Source: Helopsaltes ochotensis (lineage: Eukaryota; Chordata; Aves; Passeriformes; Locustellidae). Taken from it: 64,000 nucleotides of DNA. The notes under the pieces are model-generated. The model saw only the letters and a program-made list of their open reading frames with translations, did not search any database and had not been told where the DNA came from. The stretch is taken from positions 917,842-981,841 of the forward strand of contig VXBM01000233.1 of the NCBI GenBank assembly GCA_013400155.1, written 5' to 3'. A program made the position numbers and the translations under genes. Below, piece by piece: positions 41,826 through 57,102 of this stretch (the stretch's first letter is position 1; every line of letters begins with the position of its first letter).

Positions 41826-42705
41826 ATCATAGAAAGGTTCTATCAGAAGGGATTTTTGGAGGTCAACCACTCCAACTTCTTGCTACAAAGCAGAAGTGAT
41901 TTCAAAGTCTGATTAGGGTTGCTCAGGGCCTTTACCTGTCAAACTTTAAAATCCCCAGTGATGGAGTTTCCACAAACTTTCTCGGCTTCAAGACTTAAGC
42001 ACTTTTTCTGCACAGAAAAACGATTTTAATATCCAGTCCAAATTTCCCTGGGTGCAAACTTGTTATTCTATTTCTCCTTGTGCCTCTGAGAGGGGTTTGG
42101 TTTCCCTTCTCTGTAACTCCACCTTAGGCAGTGGAAGGTAGTTAGCACTCCTCTTGACTTCCTCTCCTTCAACCCCTTTCCATATGTGTCATGCCCCCCA
42201 TGTGCCAAGCAACTTGATGGTCCTGCACTGAACCTGGTCCAGATTGTCCATGTCACTCTTGAACTGGGTGTCCCTGAAATGAGTGCAGTAATTCCTGTGA
42301 AGACCCTCCAGTACCGTGGGAATAATTATTTTTCCCAGTTTGCTGGCTACACCTGGGCAAAAGCAGCTTAAAAAGAGGTTCGTCTGCTCTGCTGCAAGGG
42401 TGCATTACTGACTCCTGTCCAATTTGCCATCACCAGAGGTCTCACATCATTTTCTTCAGAACTGCCTTTTTGCCAGTCCCAAGCCTGTGTTACAGCACAG
42501 GATTACTCCATCTCAGAGAAGAACTTTGCATCTGCTGTTGAAGTTTCGAATCCTCCTAGCAAACCATTTCTCCTTCTTGTGGAGACTTGCATGAGAGTGT
42601 CAGCCATGACCTTAGTCCTCACCCTAATTTAGCTCTAGGTATGAGCTTCCTCATACCTAGATCAGTCAGGATGGTGATGAATATCATTCAGAGCACCAGT
42701 TCATT
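41826..42705 (-). mobile_element. Old, diverged CR1 LINE fragment
   Basis: The plus-strand text starts with the CATAGAA remnant of the CR1 terminal repeat and proceeds through the reverse complement of the 3' region in the right order. It covers the CCCAGTGATGGAG block (42-kb side), the CCTGGTCCAGATTG block, the CCAATTTGCCATC block, and the segment with CCCAAGCCTGT, GGATTACTCCATCTCAG and GACTTTGCAT-like TTTGCATCTGCT. It ends in the TGATGAATATCATTCAGAGCACCAG region. Divergence from the family is much greater than in the copy at 37935, which suggests an older subfamily. The right-hand boundary is uncertain by about 100 bases. Confidence 0.88.
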
Positions 42706-44868
42706 TCAGTTAGACTTCCCTACATGTTAACAAAATGCAGCAAAATACTAATTTCTTTGGGCTCTTTTTTCTTTGATTTGGTGGATGTGGAGTGTTTAGC
42801 ACAGCAAGAAGCACACAGGACACTTGATGAGGAGGAGAAAGATCAAAAAGGGCTTGACTTCATTTTTGTTTTCTTATATAGTTTTCAGATCTATCCCAGG
42901 GATTGGATGAGAGTGTGGCCACCTCTCCAATTCCACTGGTCCAATTGACAGTCAATCAAATGTTTTTTCCATCAGAGTGTACGTGATGTTTACCAAAGAG
43001 ATTTCCTAAACAAATACTATCTGTAGATAACACCAGCATGAGAAGACACAAAAGCAATGCATAACATTGAGAATTTTGACTCCACTCTAAGAACTAAGAA
43101 ACACATCAGAAAGCTGCAAAAATCAGGGTAACAGGTGGTGGTGGTTATTGGGGGTTTTTTTGTTGGTTAGGAGGGAAAAAAGTTTCTTGGAAGCTATCAT
43201 TTTCAGCTTTTAACTATATAATAATAATAATGTTTACTTTTTAAAAACCGAATGCCTAAAGCTTTCTCCTGATTTTGCATAAAATAAGCTTTCTCCTTTC
43301 TTCTCCCTCACAAAGTATAATTGAAGAACTCCAAAAGTAAACTCAGATGATATTGTTCCTGTTTCAAGTCTCCCTCATACAAAACCATTTATATCTACAG
43401 AATTCAGCGTCTTTATCACCCACATTTCAGAGACTTTTACTGCCGTCTCTAGAGGTTGTTCCCATTCTTACTAAGTTAAAAGGTATTAGAAATCAAATAC
43501 CATTAGCAACAATGCTCCTTTGCTGAACACTCTGGATGGCTGAGGAGGAGGATGATTCTGCTACCAGCCATTTCTGCAGATACCCAAAAGAACAGAATTC
43601 CTCAGTGTAGGCTGTGTGATTTCTCCACTAATTGTACTGAGTGTACCAGGTCAGTATGCAAGGCTTTATTTCCCCCTTTTTTTCCACTCTGTGCACATAA
43701 GTGAGTTAAGGGGTTTTTTTATTTGCTTGTGTCCAGAACCAGGTTCAAGATCTTTGCTAAATTGGTTAAGTCTAGGCAAGTATTTCTAATAACTACTCTG
43801 GAGTGCTGGTTGCTGACTATAACCATCTTGAAGCTCCTCAGCAGCTGCCTTTCCCTAGTGGACATTGATTCCTGCTCATTCCTAGTGGCTTTTGCAACAA
43901 CTGAGAGAACAAACTTCCCCCTCCTCTTCTCCCTTCATTTATGGGAACCTCACAATGTGGCATTTGAAAGCTGAGTGACACTCGCTTAACCCCAGTGAAC
44001 TGATTTTTGTAATGGTTTTATCTTCGCTTTTGCAATGGAAAAGGCTAATGCTATTTTAGACTGAAAGATGAGACTTTCCAGTGTACCTTCAAACTGGGTG
44101 TGAGCAGTGCAGACAGACGGTTTAGGGGATGTTAACAGCAAAAAGATGGCATGCAGCAACAAGTTTTTATAACCTCTAAAATCCTACCTTCTCGTCTATT
44201 TTCTCTCAGTTTACTGAGAATGGGGAAACATTCCTGCTGTTCCATAAACACATTTCAGCCAAACCATTTTGACCATCAGGTCAAAATGCTCCCAATTAAA
44301 AGTTAACTAAATGGTACCACTTATCCTGAAGTCACAGCAAAGGCTGCACAATAAAAAACACACCCCAGACGACCACAGAACCTCTGTCCCTCCTCCGACA
44401 AACCAGCAGTGTCCAAGCAAGTTTACTGTTACAGATGCTGCAGATACATGTGTTGCTGCTCCATTTGACTTACACGTGGGACTGCAGCAAATTGAAAGGA
44501 AAATCGCATCAGGTTATGCCAAGTCAACCAGAGAAATGTATTGTGTCTCCTTAAATGCATCCTTTCTCCCCGTTTCAGCTGAAGAGTGCCACAGCTGTGC
44601 TTATGCTCCTGGCAGTGCTCTTGTATGTGTTAGGCTCTGACTTCTCAGAACAGAGTTACCTTGGAAGAGCTGCCCCTAGAAATGCTGATCTGGTGCTACA
44701 TGCTCAGCCCCTGCAGGGCACTTCTGAGTGATTGCCCTGAAGGTGGGAGACTCAAACTTCAATAAATTCTGCTGGAAATTCAGGGCAAGTACAGCATTGT
44801 CAAACAAGAGATTTAGCCATTTTAAAAGTATGAGCTTGCCATATGTATTGTGAGTGTATAAAATAGCA

Positions 44869-44884
44869 TTATTAGCGCTAATAA
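44869..44884. repeat. 16-bp perfect palindrome
   Basis: TTATTAGCGCTAATAA is its own reverse complement and has a GCGC centre, unusual in this CpG-poor context. Confidence 0.95.
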
Positions 44885-47800
44885 AACTGTCATGTTTGCA
44901 ACATATGTGATTATTTGCTATGTGTGGTATTCATTTATGTACATTTTGGAGAGGTGTGGGCGTGTTTACAAAAGGATTCACGTATTACCAGCCGTGACAG
45001 CTACACTGAAAATTATCTATTATCAGATACAGGCTTTCATTTGCTTTTAACTTTTTGATATTTTCATGGGGTTTTTATGCCTGAAGCTTGATTTTGGGAG
45101 TAGGAGGGAGCAAATATTTCTGTTACTGAACTCAGCTATTGAAAAGAGACATTTCTTTGCCCTAACCAAACTATATTTTTGAACAAGCTAACCTATTTAG
45201 AATATATTCATTCTATGGTGTATTCAAGGTTCAGACCAACCAGTCAACACATAAAACTATCAAACAGAGGAAGGTTGGATAAGCAAGATGCACTGAATAT
45301 TTATCCACTGTGTGGCCTTCTTTCAATTACGTTCACTGAGACACGGAACCTAAGGGAAGTGAGGGAATGTGTTTTCTAGTAACTTCTAGGAGGACAGAGG
45401 GGAGTTTTGCTAAGCAGCAGTCTGCTCAGAGACTGTCAGGTAACAGAGAAGGTGGCGCATTGCCCCCCATCAGCCACAAATATTCAGTGGCCAACCATCA
45501 ACATTGCAACAACAATCAATAAGAGGCATAAAAAGGAGTTGGGTGTTTAACACGAAGTTAAATTCTCCAGTGCTTTCAGACACACACGGAGAAGAATCCC
45601 AAGTCCTTGAAACACCTTGGTCGAGGACATACCAAACAATCGCTGCTTCCTTTTACCCTGCAGCTTCCAGAGGAAGGAACTGAAAAAAACGGTATGTTCT
45701 CTAAAATGTGTTCTCCTTTGCTATTGGTCTCTTGCATTTTTCAGTGCTTTCCCTCTTTATGTTCCTTCCAGTGTGTTGCTTGCCTAACAGCATTTCAGAT
45801 TTCAGAACTCAGTTGAAATATGACCCGCCAAATGTCAACATCTTCTGTAATGACCTAAATGTTGTGTGTCCTTTTGCTGCTTTCTGATTGCAAGAGGTTA
45901 AGTTGTAATCAGATAACTATGCCTTCACAACATCTCCAGGCAGTTCCTTTTGTTTCCTCGGAGCATGCACTGCAGTCAGAAGAATCTACTCAAATCTTTT
46001 CTTAGCCCCATTAACTGTTGAGTGATAAAGAGCTATGCTCTGAAATGTAATTTCTTACTTCATGAATGCTAAGTTCTTTCAGAAACAGATGGAGGTTAGA
46101 TCTCTGGAAGAAAAAAAAAAAACCACAGCAATTTTGTGATGCTCAATATAACAATTCTTGGAGGAAGCCTCCTTTCATATTTAAAATCTTTTGCTATTTA
46201 AACAAGCTGGTACATTTAGCACCACCCAGGCGATGATGAACCACTTCTCTGGAGGTTCTGACTGCTTCTCAGACTGCCTGCTCCCCAAGCACATGTATCA
46301 GAGTCCTTGGAAAAAAAATCTGTTAATATAATTTTACCTCTTTGCCAGAAAAAATGCTAATCCAGTCCTAGGAGCTCTATTTAACTTTTGCTTCAGCTAT
46401 AATATTGTCAATTTAAAAGGTACTGGATTTTGGATCTCATAAGAAATCACAGTGGATGGAGCATGAAATCTGGAAATCCAAGGATTTAAAAAAATTGGTT
46501 ATATAAAATTCACTTTTTTTTTTTTCTACAGGATGTTAGCCTTCTGATCAGCTGACATGACTGACATGAGCAAAAAAGCAGTCCAATAATACTGTGGAAG
46601 GTAAAACTGAGTTCAAGTGGTAACGCTGCATTTTCTACTCTTGGCACCTATTACTGACCATAATACATATGTTCGCAATGTTTTCTGATTTCATTTACCC
46701 TGATGTAAACTCCAGAGTAAATCTGTTATAAACCTGATTATTTTGGTTTTGTCCCAGTAGAAGTGAACAAAGGATTTATCCTGCTGTCAATTTCCCCCCT
46801 GTAACAACAAGGATTGTTATCACCAAATGATGGAGCGCAATATTTCTGATTATGATAGTAATAAACCCAAAAGAAATCCTTCAATCTTACGTGGCCATAA
46901 GCAGCAAAACAAATATTTTTGCATGCATGTTAAATAGCAGTTTATTCCCTTTCTTTTCCAGACAGGTTTAGAAGGTAAGCCGATACAAGAAAATGACAGC
47001 CGAATCTGTAAAGTCTCTCCCTCTATTATCCATGTCTGCCAAGGTACCCATCTAGTGTAGCAGTAGGTATTTAGGGTGTATTGCTATGTCCTTAATATTG
47101 TTGATTTTCTTTACTTGTTGGTTTTCATTACTTATCCAGTATCAAAAACCAAATCGGGATATGATTCCAGCCCAAAGGTAAATAATTTATAACTATGTAC
47201 TCCAGATGAACAAAATTCTTCTTTCATGTTCACAGAGGAGCTGTTCTTGCACAAGCAGCAATGAATGTGCTTTAAGCTTGTCTTCTCAAATACTTTAACT
47301 AGCCATAGTTTATTTTATATTGGATTTTAGCACTGCTTACAGCTGCTGGGACACAGCATTCTCCATCATATTCTTTGCATAAACAATTACAAACATGTCA
47401 GAAAATTCTCTGATGATACCTTCTGCAGGAAGAGCTAGTTATTCTTATCCATTTCCTGCTTACAAATGTGATAAAACAAAATTAAATTCTATCCTGCAGT
47501 TAAATCTTAATGCAGCTTGTTTTTATCCTTTTTTTTTTTCTCTAGGAAAGATGCCTCAGGCAAGGCAAGTATATTTCAGTAAGGAAGAGATTAACATTTT
47601 CTAAAACTTCCAGTGTTTTTATCTATTACCTTTTCCTAAATTGCTAATGCTTCTTCAAGTCTTAAAGCTGCAATGGATTCTATAAATCCACTTTCTGATT
47701 ATGTGATTTAAGCTATGCATTTGGGACCAAAAATGGGAAAAAAAAGCCTGAGTGAGTTATGTCGCAAATTGCCTTTAGTGCTTCAAATTCAGACTATCAA

Positions 47801-50800
47801 ATACAGAGGCACATTGTTCAGGATTGTTCCAGCATTAAAATAAATAGTAGTATAAGGCCCTTAGAGCTGTAAATTAATTACAATCCTTTTGCCAGGGAGA
47901 TAAGGTTTGTGAGTGGAAATAGAATCTTTTATTAGACCAACCCCTATGGTCAGAAAAAGTAGATAGGAAGGGGTTGTACCAGGAAGATTTTCTCCTTTTT
48001 CCCATTGGGTCAGTTTTACCAGTAAAGACCTGCAAATTTTAGCTCATCCATGTCCTCTGACCATCACAGTTATAACCATAGTAACACAAGGCTTTTTAAA
48101 AGCAACCTGAAAACTAAAAATAAATAAAATACAAAAACAAGAGGACGTCTTCAGCCTCCAGTGTTTTCAAACTTTCTCAGCTTTGGCAGGTACCTTGAGG
48201 TTACAGCAGGACTATTCAGAACGAGTCTTCATAAATTAAGGTCTGTGTACTGCACTGCTGTGAACAAAAAAAACCACTTTTTTTCCTAGGTTTTCTTCTT
48301 TTTCAAGTAACATCAGAGGACAGGAGGGGAGAAAACTGGCCTCTGTAGAGTGGGCTTTTGTGAGGCTGCTTGCATAATTTTGCCCAGGATGGATGGATCT
48401 TTTAGGAAAGACTATATTGGCAGACATTTCTTTACCCTTCATGCTTCTGTACAGGATTTAGAAAGTATTCATTGTTTGTACATGTCATGCACGGTATTTG
48501 ACAATAATGTTTTTCCCTTACAATTTAAGAAACTGCTCTGTGTCCGTCATTTCTGTTCTTTCTGTAATTCTTTTTCTTCTTTTTTTCTAGTCTCTGTCTC
48601 TGTGTTTTTGCAATTTTGTCTGCTTTCCCATGAGCAAAGTTGCTACTGTATTGGTTAATATATCTTTAAAAGTGCCAGGGATTTTTGTCTCCAAGACCAT
48701 CTTCTCATTTCTCCTGAATATATTTTGCTTCCGGTCCCAGAAGCATAGAAAGTAAAACAAAATTCAAGTGTGGTGGCATAATTAGGCCACAATTTTATTA
48801 ATAAAAGCCACCTGGGAACAACTGTTAATAACTTGTGCAGGATAGGTCACAGTTTCTTCCCTAATTGTTTTCACCTGCTGGAAGGCTCTTTCCTCCTTCC
48901 CTGCCACCCCACTCTGTGCCAGCTCTCTGCCCTGCAGAGCTCTCCTCCCTCAATCCTTTCCATCACTACTCCCCAGCCTAATGTTGGGGCTCTCTGATTA
49001 TGCAGACACTAAAGGCCTAGAAAAAGTAGATTTTTCCCTTCTACTGATATAGTAGGAATTCTGCTTTCTGCTGTGCTCTGATCTGATTTGACTTTATCAA
49101 GCAAGGTATGAGATTGTCATCAGGTAAGTGTCTGAAGTGGCTTTCTGTCGCCTGCTGAAATGGGCCAGTCTGAACTTACAATTTCTAGTGACCCAGCCAG
49201 GTTCCTTGAAAAGGGAGAAAAATTCACCCTGTCTCAATCAATCCAGTGATGGATGAAAATTACCTGAGGTCTCAAAATGTGGTAATGACTGCAGCAGGCT
49301 AAAAACCTATCTGGCTACAAATCCCAGTGCAATCTGAGTGTGAGGGAGATTTCACGTCTTTTCTGCTTTCTACCCTCCTTGTAATTCTTCTACCAAATTC
49401 ATGTCTGAGTTACATCTAAGCCAAGTAAGCAGTGTTTTACTGAAGTCAGGTGAAGGAACCCCCTCTTGGTTGTGGTGAAGAATGTCCAGGGCAAGGAAGT
49501 ATCCTGAGGAGGAATAAGTGCCAGCTGCTGCTGGCAGCTATTCCCAGCTGCTTGCACAGGGGCTGTGAGCATCCCTGTCCGCATGCATCTCGCTGCACCC
49601 ACAGCAGGCTCAAAACCTAGAAAATTACTTTCACACAAAACAAAAATATATAGTTTCAGCAGCTGATGTTCATCCTTAAAAAATCCCAGCACACTCCATG
49701 ACAACACAGGGCTGGTGAAGTTAGTGAGAGAGGAAGCCTGCCTGGTTTTGTAAATGTGCCCTTTCTTGGATGGAATTGCACTGTGCTACCGTCTGTGCAA
49801 ACTCAAACAGAAAGCTTGTAATTGAAGTAGCGAGAACAGGGAAGGAAAACATGAGAAAGAAAGCAGTTTGACCAAAGTCCTGTAGGCAGCCAGTGGCAGA
49901 GCAAGAACTAATATCCTCCAATTCCTAATTCCCAGTACTTTTCTCCTGTCATCTGAAAATGATTTATTTCAGACACTCGCTATTTGCTGGTCTCAGTGGG
50001 TTAAATTGGACCAGAACATTTCAATGAAAAACAATCATTTTTATGTTCCAAGAATCACACTGAACAATCTTGCAGCTGATGTTTCTTAGGTAATACATAG
50101 CTGTTATATGGAATGAAAGTTTGCTCTAAGTGCTTGCTGCTGAAATGTAAGAGTGAAAGATGACTTTGGAGAGCCTCAGGAGCAGCTCAGGCAATGTGTG
50201 TCCTCCCACAGATAGAACAAGGAAATTACATAGTCAGGGACAAGGCAAAAATCGTAACTGTTTTTTATTAGGTTCTGTCCTCTATTTGTTAGGATTATTG
50301 CCTTCACTGTCGTCAAACCGTAAATCTGTTTTTTCTCCTTTACACTGTAATTACAATCTTGTTTGGGGGAACTCATATTGTAGGGGCTGAAGAAATACCC
50401 TCAAACCCTTCCAGTACCACCAGCTTAAAGGGAAGAGATACTTTCTTTAAATAACCTTAATAATATATTTTGCTTCTAATAATATAGCACAGCAGAACTA
50501 TCTAAAATAATGGCTGCAGTCTTTCTGAAATGAAAACAAGGAATTTAATTGAACATCTATCCTGGAGCTTTCTTTCGTTCTCTGATAGAACATCACATGG
50601 AAAAATATCAGGTCGCTATTTTAACAACAAGACGATGTTTCATTCAGGCTGTGGGGTTTTCTCTGTACCATATGTATTCCAATTGTGCAAATGCTGGCAC
50701 AATTGTAAAACTACCATCATGATGAATTCATGTGTTAATTGGTATTAAAGAATATTTATGCTGGATTAACTAAGTGAAAAACTTTAATTGGCCAGAGATA

Positions 50801-52040
50801 CTTGGGTGATGATACCTAGGGAGTCGTATTAGCACTGAATTGATGTAGGAGCTTATCCTTGCAGTTGCAGGCAATCATCGTAGTGAAGGAAGTTGCAATG
50901 TCAAACTCCCACCTTAGATTTATGATCCTAAGAGATACAAACCACACTCAATTCTGCATGGTCTGAATTACAGATGTCTGTTTAACGGGACAACATAGAC
51001 CTGCTGTTACAATTGTATCTGTGATTACAACGCTCTAGAGTGTGCATTGCATTGTAATGCAGTTATTTATGCTGTGCCTTTTTGCTTAAGGCAGTAATAC
51101 ATCAGTGCATACATGAAAGTCCAAGGAAATTGTTGTGTCTCATTACTTGAGAGAATTTTCCTTAGGAGATGCAAGTGAAAGTCAGGGAAATTTAAGTTTC
51201 GCCCTGCAATCATTCAGTGGTAACTTGCACACCAGTCTTCAGAGAAGTTTTTCTTTTGGCAAAATGTGTTATTCCCACACTAGATAGTATTGTGATGCTT
51301 CTACTCAGTATCTTTGGAAACTTTAACCACATTTAGATGCACATAGTTCTGAACTGCACTGAGCAGCAGAGCGAATTGCATCTCTCTTGCAGAGACCAGG
51401 CAGTGTAGCCACCTGGAACACTGCTTCATTTGTTGGCACTCCTCTAATCCGTTTTTCTGTTGATCTGGTTTATAAATACAATCTCATGTATCCTGAAACA
51501 CTACACATTCCATTAAGGGCCCTTTGCCTCTGTCCTTTCCTCAGATCACCAGCAGCAAGGAGCATTGGCGCTGTGGAGGGGCTGTGGAATGATAGATTTT
51601 CCAATACATTTCTGGAGTCTTTCCAGGGAAAACTTTTTAAAAGAAGAGAATGTGCTTCCTGAAAAGTAATAGGTAAGTGACATCTGAGTCTTTTGTCTAC
51701 CTTAGAAAAATTATCAGAAAATTCCACTTAGCCTTCCACAGCACTGAGCTACTGCCCTTAAAGGTGACCTCTACCATTACGAACCAGGTTACACTGAAAG
51801 CTACAGGGCTCTCAGGACAGACACTCAGTCACCGTTTGCTGTTTCCCATAGCCCATCAGTTGAAAGCTGCTGGTTTGGTGCGACCATTGGCAAAAATTAT
51901 TTGTTCAGCCTCAGTGGCACTGGCTTGACTTTGGCTGTGTATCAGTCCAGACATCTTGGGAATACTACACCAATCTGCACCCTTGACAGTGATGTCGAAG
52001 TGTGGATAGAACATAAGGCTGCACCAAGCTAGGCTGGATG

Positions 52041-52070
52041 GACATTTACATTTACATTTACCATTTACAT
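52041..52070 (+). repeat. Short hexamer tandem repeat
   Basis: ACATTT/TTTACA units repeated about four times, the last with a one-base insertion. Confidence 0.85.
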
Positions 52071-55000
52071 AAGGTATTCCTATCAGTGACACCTTAAATG
52101 AGAAAGCAACCCAAACGCTCTACAGGCTTGCCAAAATTCTCTGCAGGGTCATTCCGTCTCAGTCACTACTGAAAAAATTGTTTGGCAATATTTTGTTAAA
52201 ATATAATGGGGAAGTTTTGGTTTAAAGTTGTTTTATTCACTGCTAATGTCTCATTAACTGGTCAAAAGCAGAGCTCCTTGTTTCCTTCATATTATTTATA
52301 TTTGACAGAAAGCAGTTGCAGGATACCTCCTCAAGTCCACTCATGCTTATCATCACTGCTAGGACTATTAATTCACTGCAGTATACTTTAATGTACTATA
52401 ACATTTAGAAATGGCATTTGGATGTGCAGTAATACTATTTTGCACAATTAACCTCTGGTTCCCTTTCATATAAGCCTGTTCTAAAGAAATATCAGTTATG
52501 CTGTGTTATTTTCAAATTACATTGAGTTTTGTGCCTTTTTCCTAATAGGTTGCCCTTTCCTCAGAGAGTAGTAACACACATTGAATTGTAATAACACTTT
52601 ATTTTCCTTGCAACAAAGCAGTATAAATCACAGAGATAAAAGGAGATGAACCCATTCCCCAGCCCTAGATCAGACAACTCCTGACCACAGTTTTTAAAAT
52701 CAGGTTCTAGATCCACATGTTAGTTTTGCAAACAACAAAATTAGTCAATATAAAGAAGGGAATCTTTCTCCTTGAATAAGAAAATTTAAAATATTCTAAG
52801 TAATCCTGCCTTCCAACCTGAGCTAAGGAGCAAATCATCCAAAGTTCGGGATCATTGTAAAACACAACTTTATGCTTAATTTTGTTGCCTAAAAAACGTA
52901 AACCAGAATTTTCTGTTAGAGTGTAGAGCAGAGGAAAAGTATGGAAGAAGGCTTGCTTTTTAAATTTCATCTTGAGCTATTTTTCTGGAACTGATATTTT
53001 TCTAGACACCTAGAGAACTAGAAAAGTATGGAATGGTCATAGAGAGACAAGTTGTTTTAAAATATCATGGGAAGAGAGATGTGTCTCTAGAACAATGAGC
53101 TCCAGCTCCATTACAGAGGGATGGAGGCACTTAATTGTAAGAAATTTTCAGAGGAGGAATATGTCATTTTTGTTTATTCAGGATATGGTGGATGAAAATT
53201 TTAACCCATTCATTGATTCCACTACTGAGGAGTAACTACAGAGTCACACACAAATCTAGCTCATCTCACAGATTCAACCTTCTTATGGAGTGAACAAGAA
53301 AAAGTAGTTTCTGAGATCTATTTGATGCCTTACTGCTTTGCAGTTCCATTCTTTCAAAATGCACAGAGCTCTTGCCGTAGGTAGGAACTTCATTTTTTGA
53401 AAATAGATGCTAAAGTTTTATTTAAAGACTCAGCATCTCATCATGAAGGACAATGTTTCTATTAGGCTGTACAACAAACATCTTTAATTCTGCTCTTTTT
53501 TGCTAGCTTATTTTTAAAGGACAGTAACGTAGCTGGCTGTCCTATTATCTCGAGTATAATAATGCATCCAAGATCAGAATTTAGCCCAATGTATTTTCCC
53601 AATGTTTTATATTGCTAAAAAGAATGGATTTGGCTCAGTCAAGTTATGCTTTCTGTTGTTCCATGCATATATTCAGCTGAAAACTATCAGAGTTGTATTT
53701 GTGCATCTCATTGCAGAATTTGGCCCAAGGGTTTAGAGCTCCTAATATTTACAAAATAGATTGTATTCAATTTGCTGACACAAATATATAGCTTTAATAC
53801 TGCGAGGCTTTAAAAATTTATATTCATGCCTAGATGCAGGATAAGAGTGGAAGTTTAATGAGTAAAATCTTCTTTTCACATTGCTTATTTTGTGATAGAG
53901 TAATAGAATTCGGCAAACTAGTCTCATCTGCTTCCCTCATTGCCTTGATTTTCATCTGAAGTTATCAAGGTTTTCACAAGAGCATGCTCTTAATCCCCCC
54001 TAGCTTCTTGCTAGATTTTCTAATCTTGGACTATTATGTTCAATCACATGTGAACACATTTCTCTGGCATTTGAGCTGCGCAAATTCTTTTGTGTGTAGT
54101 TTCAAACAAGCTTTAATGCACCGCCAAGTTGTTCAGTTTATTCAGTCCTTTCAAATGGGGGAAAATAAGTTCACAAAGCAGCTTAGTACTGTTCCAAGGG
54201 CATTGGTTATAGCAAAAGAAAGAGGTTCAAAAACATTATCAACAAAGTTTTCCCCTCAGCTATACCTGGGAGAACATCTGGATTTGCCTCAAGTAACAGG
54301 GAGAAGAATCTGGGCTAATGAATTCAATCAAGATTAGGAAACCTGTGTCAGGTTTTGATTTTGCAGAGCACAGATGTGAACTGCTGTACAAAGGCACAGT
54401 TAAAAAAAATTCATAGAATGGTCAATGTGGGAGAAACCAGTCCAGCAGGAGAGGATGTACACTGGATGGCTGCCAAGCCTCTTCTGTCGGGCAGAAAAAC
54501 TACAAGCAGCTCAAACCCCTGTGAGCAGACCAGAGCTCACATGACATGGTAAATTAAATGCCCATTGCTTGCCCACTGGTATGTTTCCAGCCCTCAGTAC
54601 TCCTGAATAAAAGCAACAGGGGATGGAAAGACTGACTTTCCATGTGGGGCATTGCCCAGAAGTTCACTCTGGTGCTTCAGACAATCTGCACCCATGAAGA
54701 TGTGACAACTTGGGGTTCCCAAATGAGTCTGGGAGAGGAAGGCTGCACCTGAGGTTCAGGCACAGAAATGGTGCTTGAGAGATTGGGTGAGGGATGTACC
54801 ATGGGTGTGTAGGATGGCCTTGGGCAGGATATGGAGAGTTCTTTGTGAAATTATCTACTCCATCACAAGGCAGACATTGCCTGCTGCTGAACCCCAGAGT
54901 TCAGCAGTTTCCCACTGATGCAGTGCAAGATGGCAGCAAGGGGAAACCCCAACTGCTTTGAGGTTTCAGTATCTGTTCTCTACAATGGCATCGTAAATTC

Positions 55001-57060
55001 ACACAGACACAGGAAACAACATCCCAGCAGCTGGATAATGTGAATTCCAGAATAATATCAGCCATTCAAAATAAATGCTTTCATCTTTTTCTTCTGGACA
55101 CATCCACAGGAAAAACAAAAAGAAAAGTCTGGCTGGCATCTCTTCATTTCCCCAGTACTCTATTTGTATGAAGTCTTTTTTGCAAGGTTCATTAGAGCTA
55201 CTTCTCTTCTTTCCCTCCCCTCTACTATCCTTTTTATCACCCTCTTTACCCACCTATCTTGCTTTTCACATTCCTATTCCATTTTCATGCAGCCTCTCTT
55301 CCCATGGCTCTGGATATCACTTCTGAAGAGCTTGGAGTGTGTCCCTGGGGCTGACTTCTGAGCAGTGAGCTCCAGTGCCTCAGGAAGGTGACCTGTCAGT
55401 AGTTTTAGGCTTGACTAAAAAATCAGCAAATAACATGAACATGATGAGATCTTTGTTTTGCACCCTTACACACACACTTTGGGACTTGAATCCTCAGTGG
55501 TAATGCAGCACAGAAGGTTGTGCATGAGCAGAAGCAAAGAGGGAATTTATCTTCAGATACATTAACCCGCACAGAAGAAATAAACACAACTTTTGCACTG
55601 TTTGCTGAAAAGAAAATTGACTGAGAAGAAAATCAACACAAAAGAGATGAGTTAGGCATAGAGAACAATCTGTGGTCTCTGCTGCAACCATGGAGCTGAG
55701 CTCAGTTGGCTTATTGGAAAGAGTGAAAGAGGAAAAAATAGAACTTGTTCTGGTAGAGAAGAGTCTCTCATGCTGCTAATCAATTCAGTGGCCAAATTTG
55801 CTATTGTGATCTGATGGTTTAGCTCTGCCAACTCTTGTAATTATCTCTATTCCCATTCTCTATTAGTGGCCTTTTCAAAGGATATGAGTTTTCACAGTGT
55901 CAGACTATGCCATGCAGTGAATATCACACCATCAGTGCGTTGCAAACATAATACAACATAAATGATTTACAAATATAGCCTCCTGCGACAGTAGGTGGAA
56001 CACAGCAGTTATGTGTTCCTAGGCCTCGGGGTTCTGGTTTCCTAATGGGTGACCTTTCCTCCCTTCATACTCTTTTCCTTGCCGCTTCTGGGCTGGTAGC
56101 CCTATGCCATCTCATTAGCTGTGGGAAAATCAGAGCATGTAAAAAGATGAGGAGGCATTTAGATATCTAGAGCTGACAGGTAGCACAAAAGTGCTGGAAG
56201 AGCCAGAGGACTCTGGCCAACCATTCACTCTGCTGCCTACTCCCCCAGACATCATTTCACAAGGTGCTGTTGCAGAGAAGGGCATCACAGCAGCGTACAA
56301 ACACAACAGTGTTTGCTACAGGTATCACAAGTGCTGCCACACAGGAGCAATATTTTCAGATGTAAACAAAACTTACAGAAGCCACATGACAGAGCTGTTG
56401 AAAGAGCTGCTGTGGCTGAGGGTGAGCAGGTGGTATAATGATTGAAGGCAAAATGAAATGTCTGCTTTGACTGAAGGTACATGTGCTGCTTTCCCAGGAA
56501 ATAAAATGTGGCTCAGAGACCCTTTAAGTGCACACTGACATGCCCAAGAACAGTATCTAAGTAATGCAACATCACATACAATATGTAAGTAATTAATCAT
56601 AATATTTTAGAAAATAAGATACATCACACTAAAAATTCAAAGTGCTTCTTTTTTTAAAAATAAGAAACACAAGACTGAACGACCAGATGATTCCCAAGAG
56701 AATCTGATGATTAACTGGCTAAATCAGGACATCTGCAGGATGTAAGAATAATAGAAGGAAGCGGGAGTTTTGGCTACCACTTTTATAATTAGCAATTGTA
56801 ATGATCTTAGCAGTGTCCTCCTGAAAGAACTTGAATATTCATGTTGAGGCACAGCATTCTGTTTCAGCGCTTTTGGTAACTGTAGCCACTTGCACAGTGT
56901 CAAGCACACACTCAAATCAGGAAGTCAAAATGAGTGCTCCAGATACTTTCTGTCGAAAATTGTGAGGAAAGCTGTTATTTGCATGCAGTAAGATGGGGAA
57001 GAAAAACATAGCATCCAAGAGCTCCCTTGGCATTTTCAGTTTCCTAAATAATTGTCCTGC

Positions 57061-57102
57061 TTCTGCTTTTTTTTTCTTTTTTTTTTCTTCTTTTTTTTTT
57101 TA
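57061..57102 (+). repeat. Polypyrimidine tract
   Basis: Forty-odd bases of T with scattered C and one G near the left end, followed by ATCC. Purine-rich on the minus strand and able in principle to form a triplex. Confidence 0.9.
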
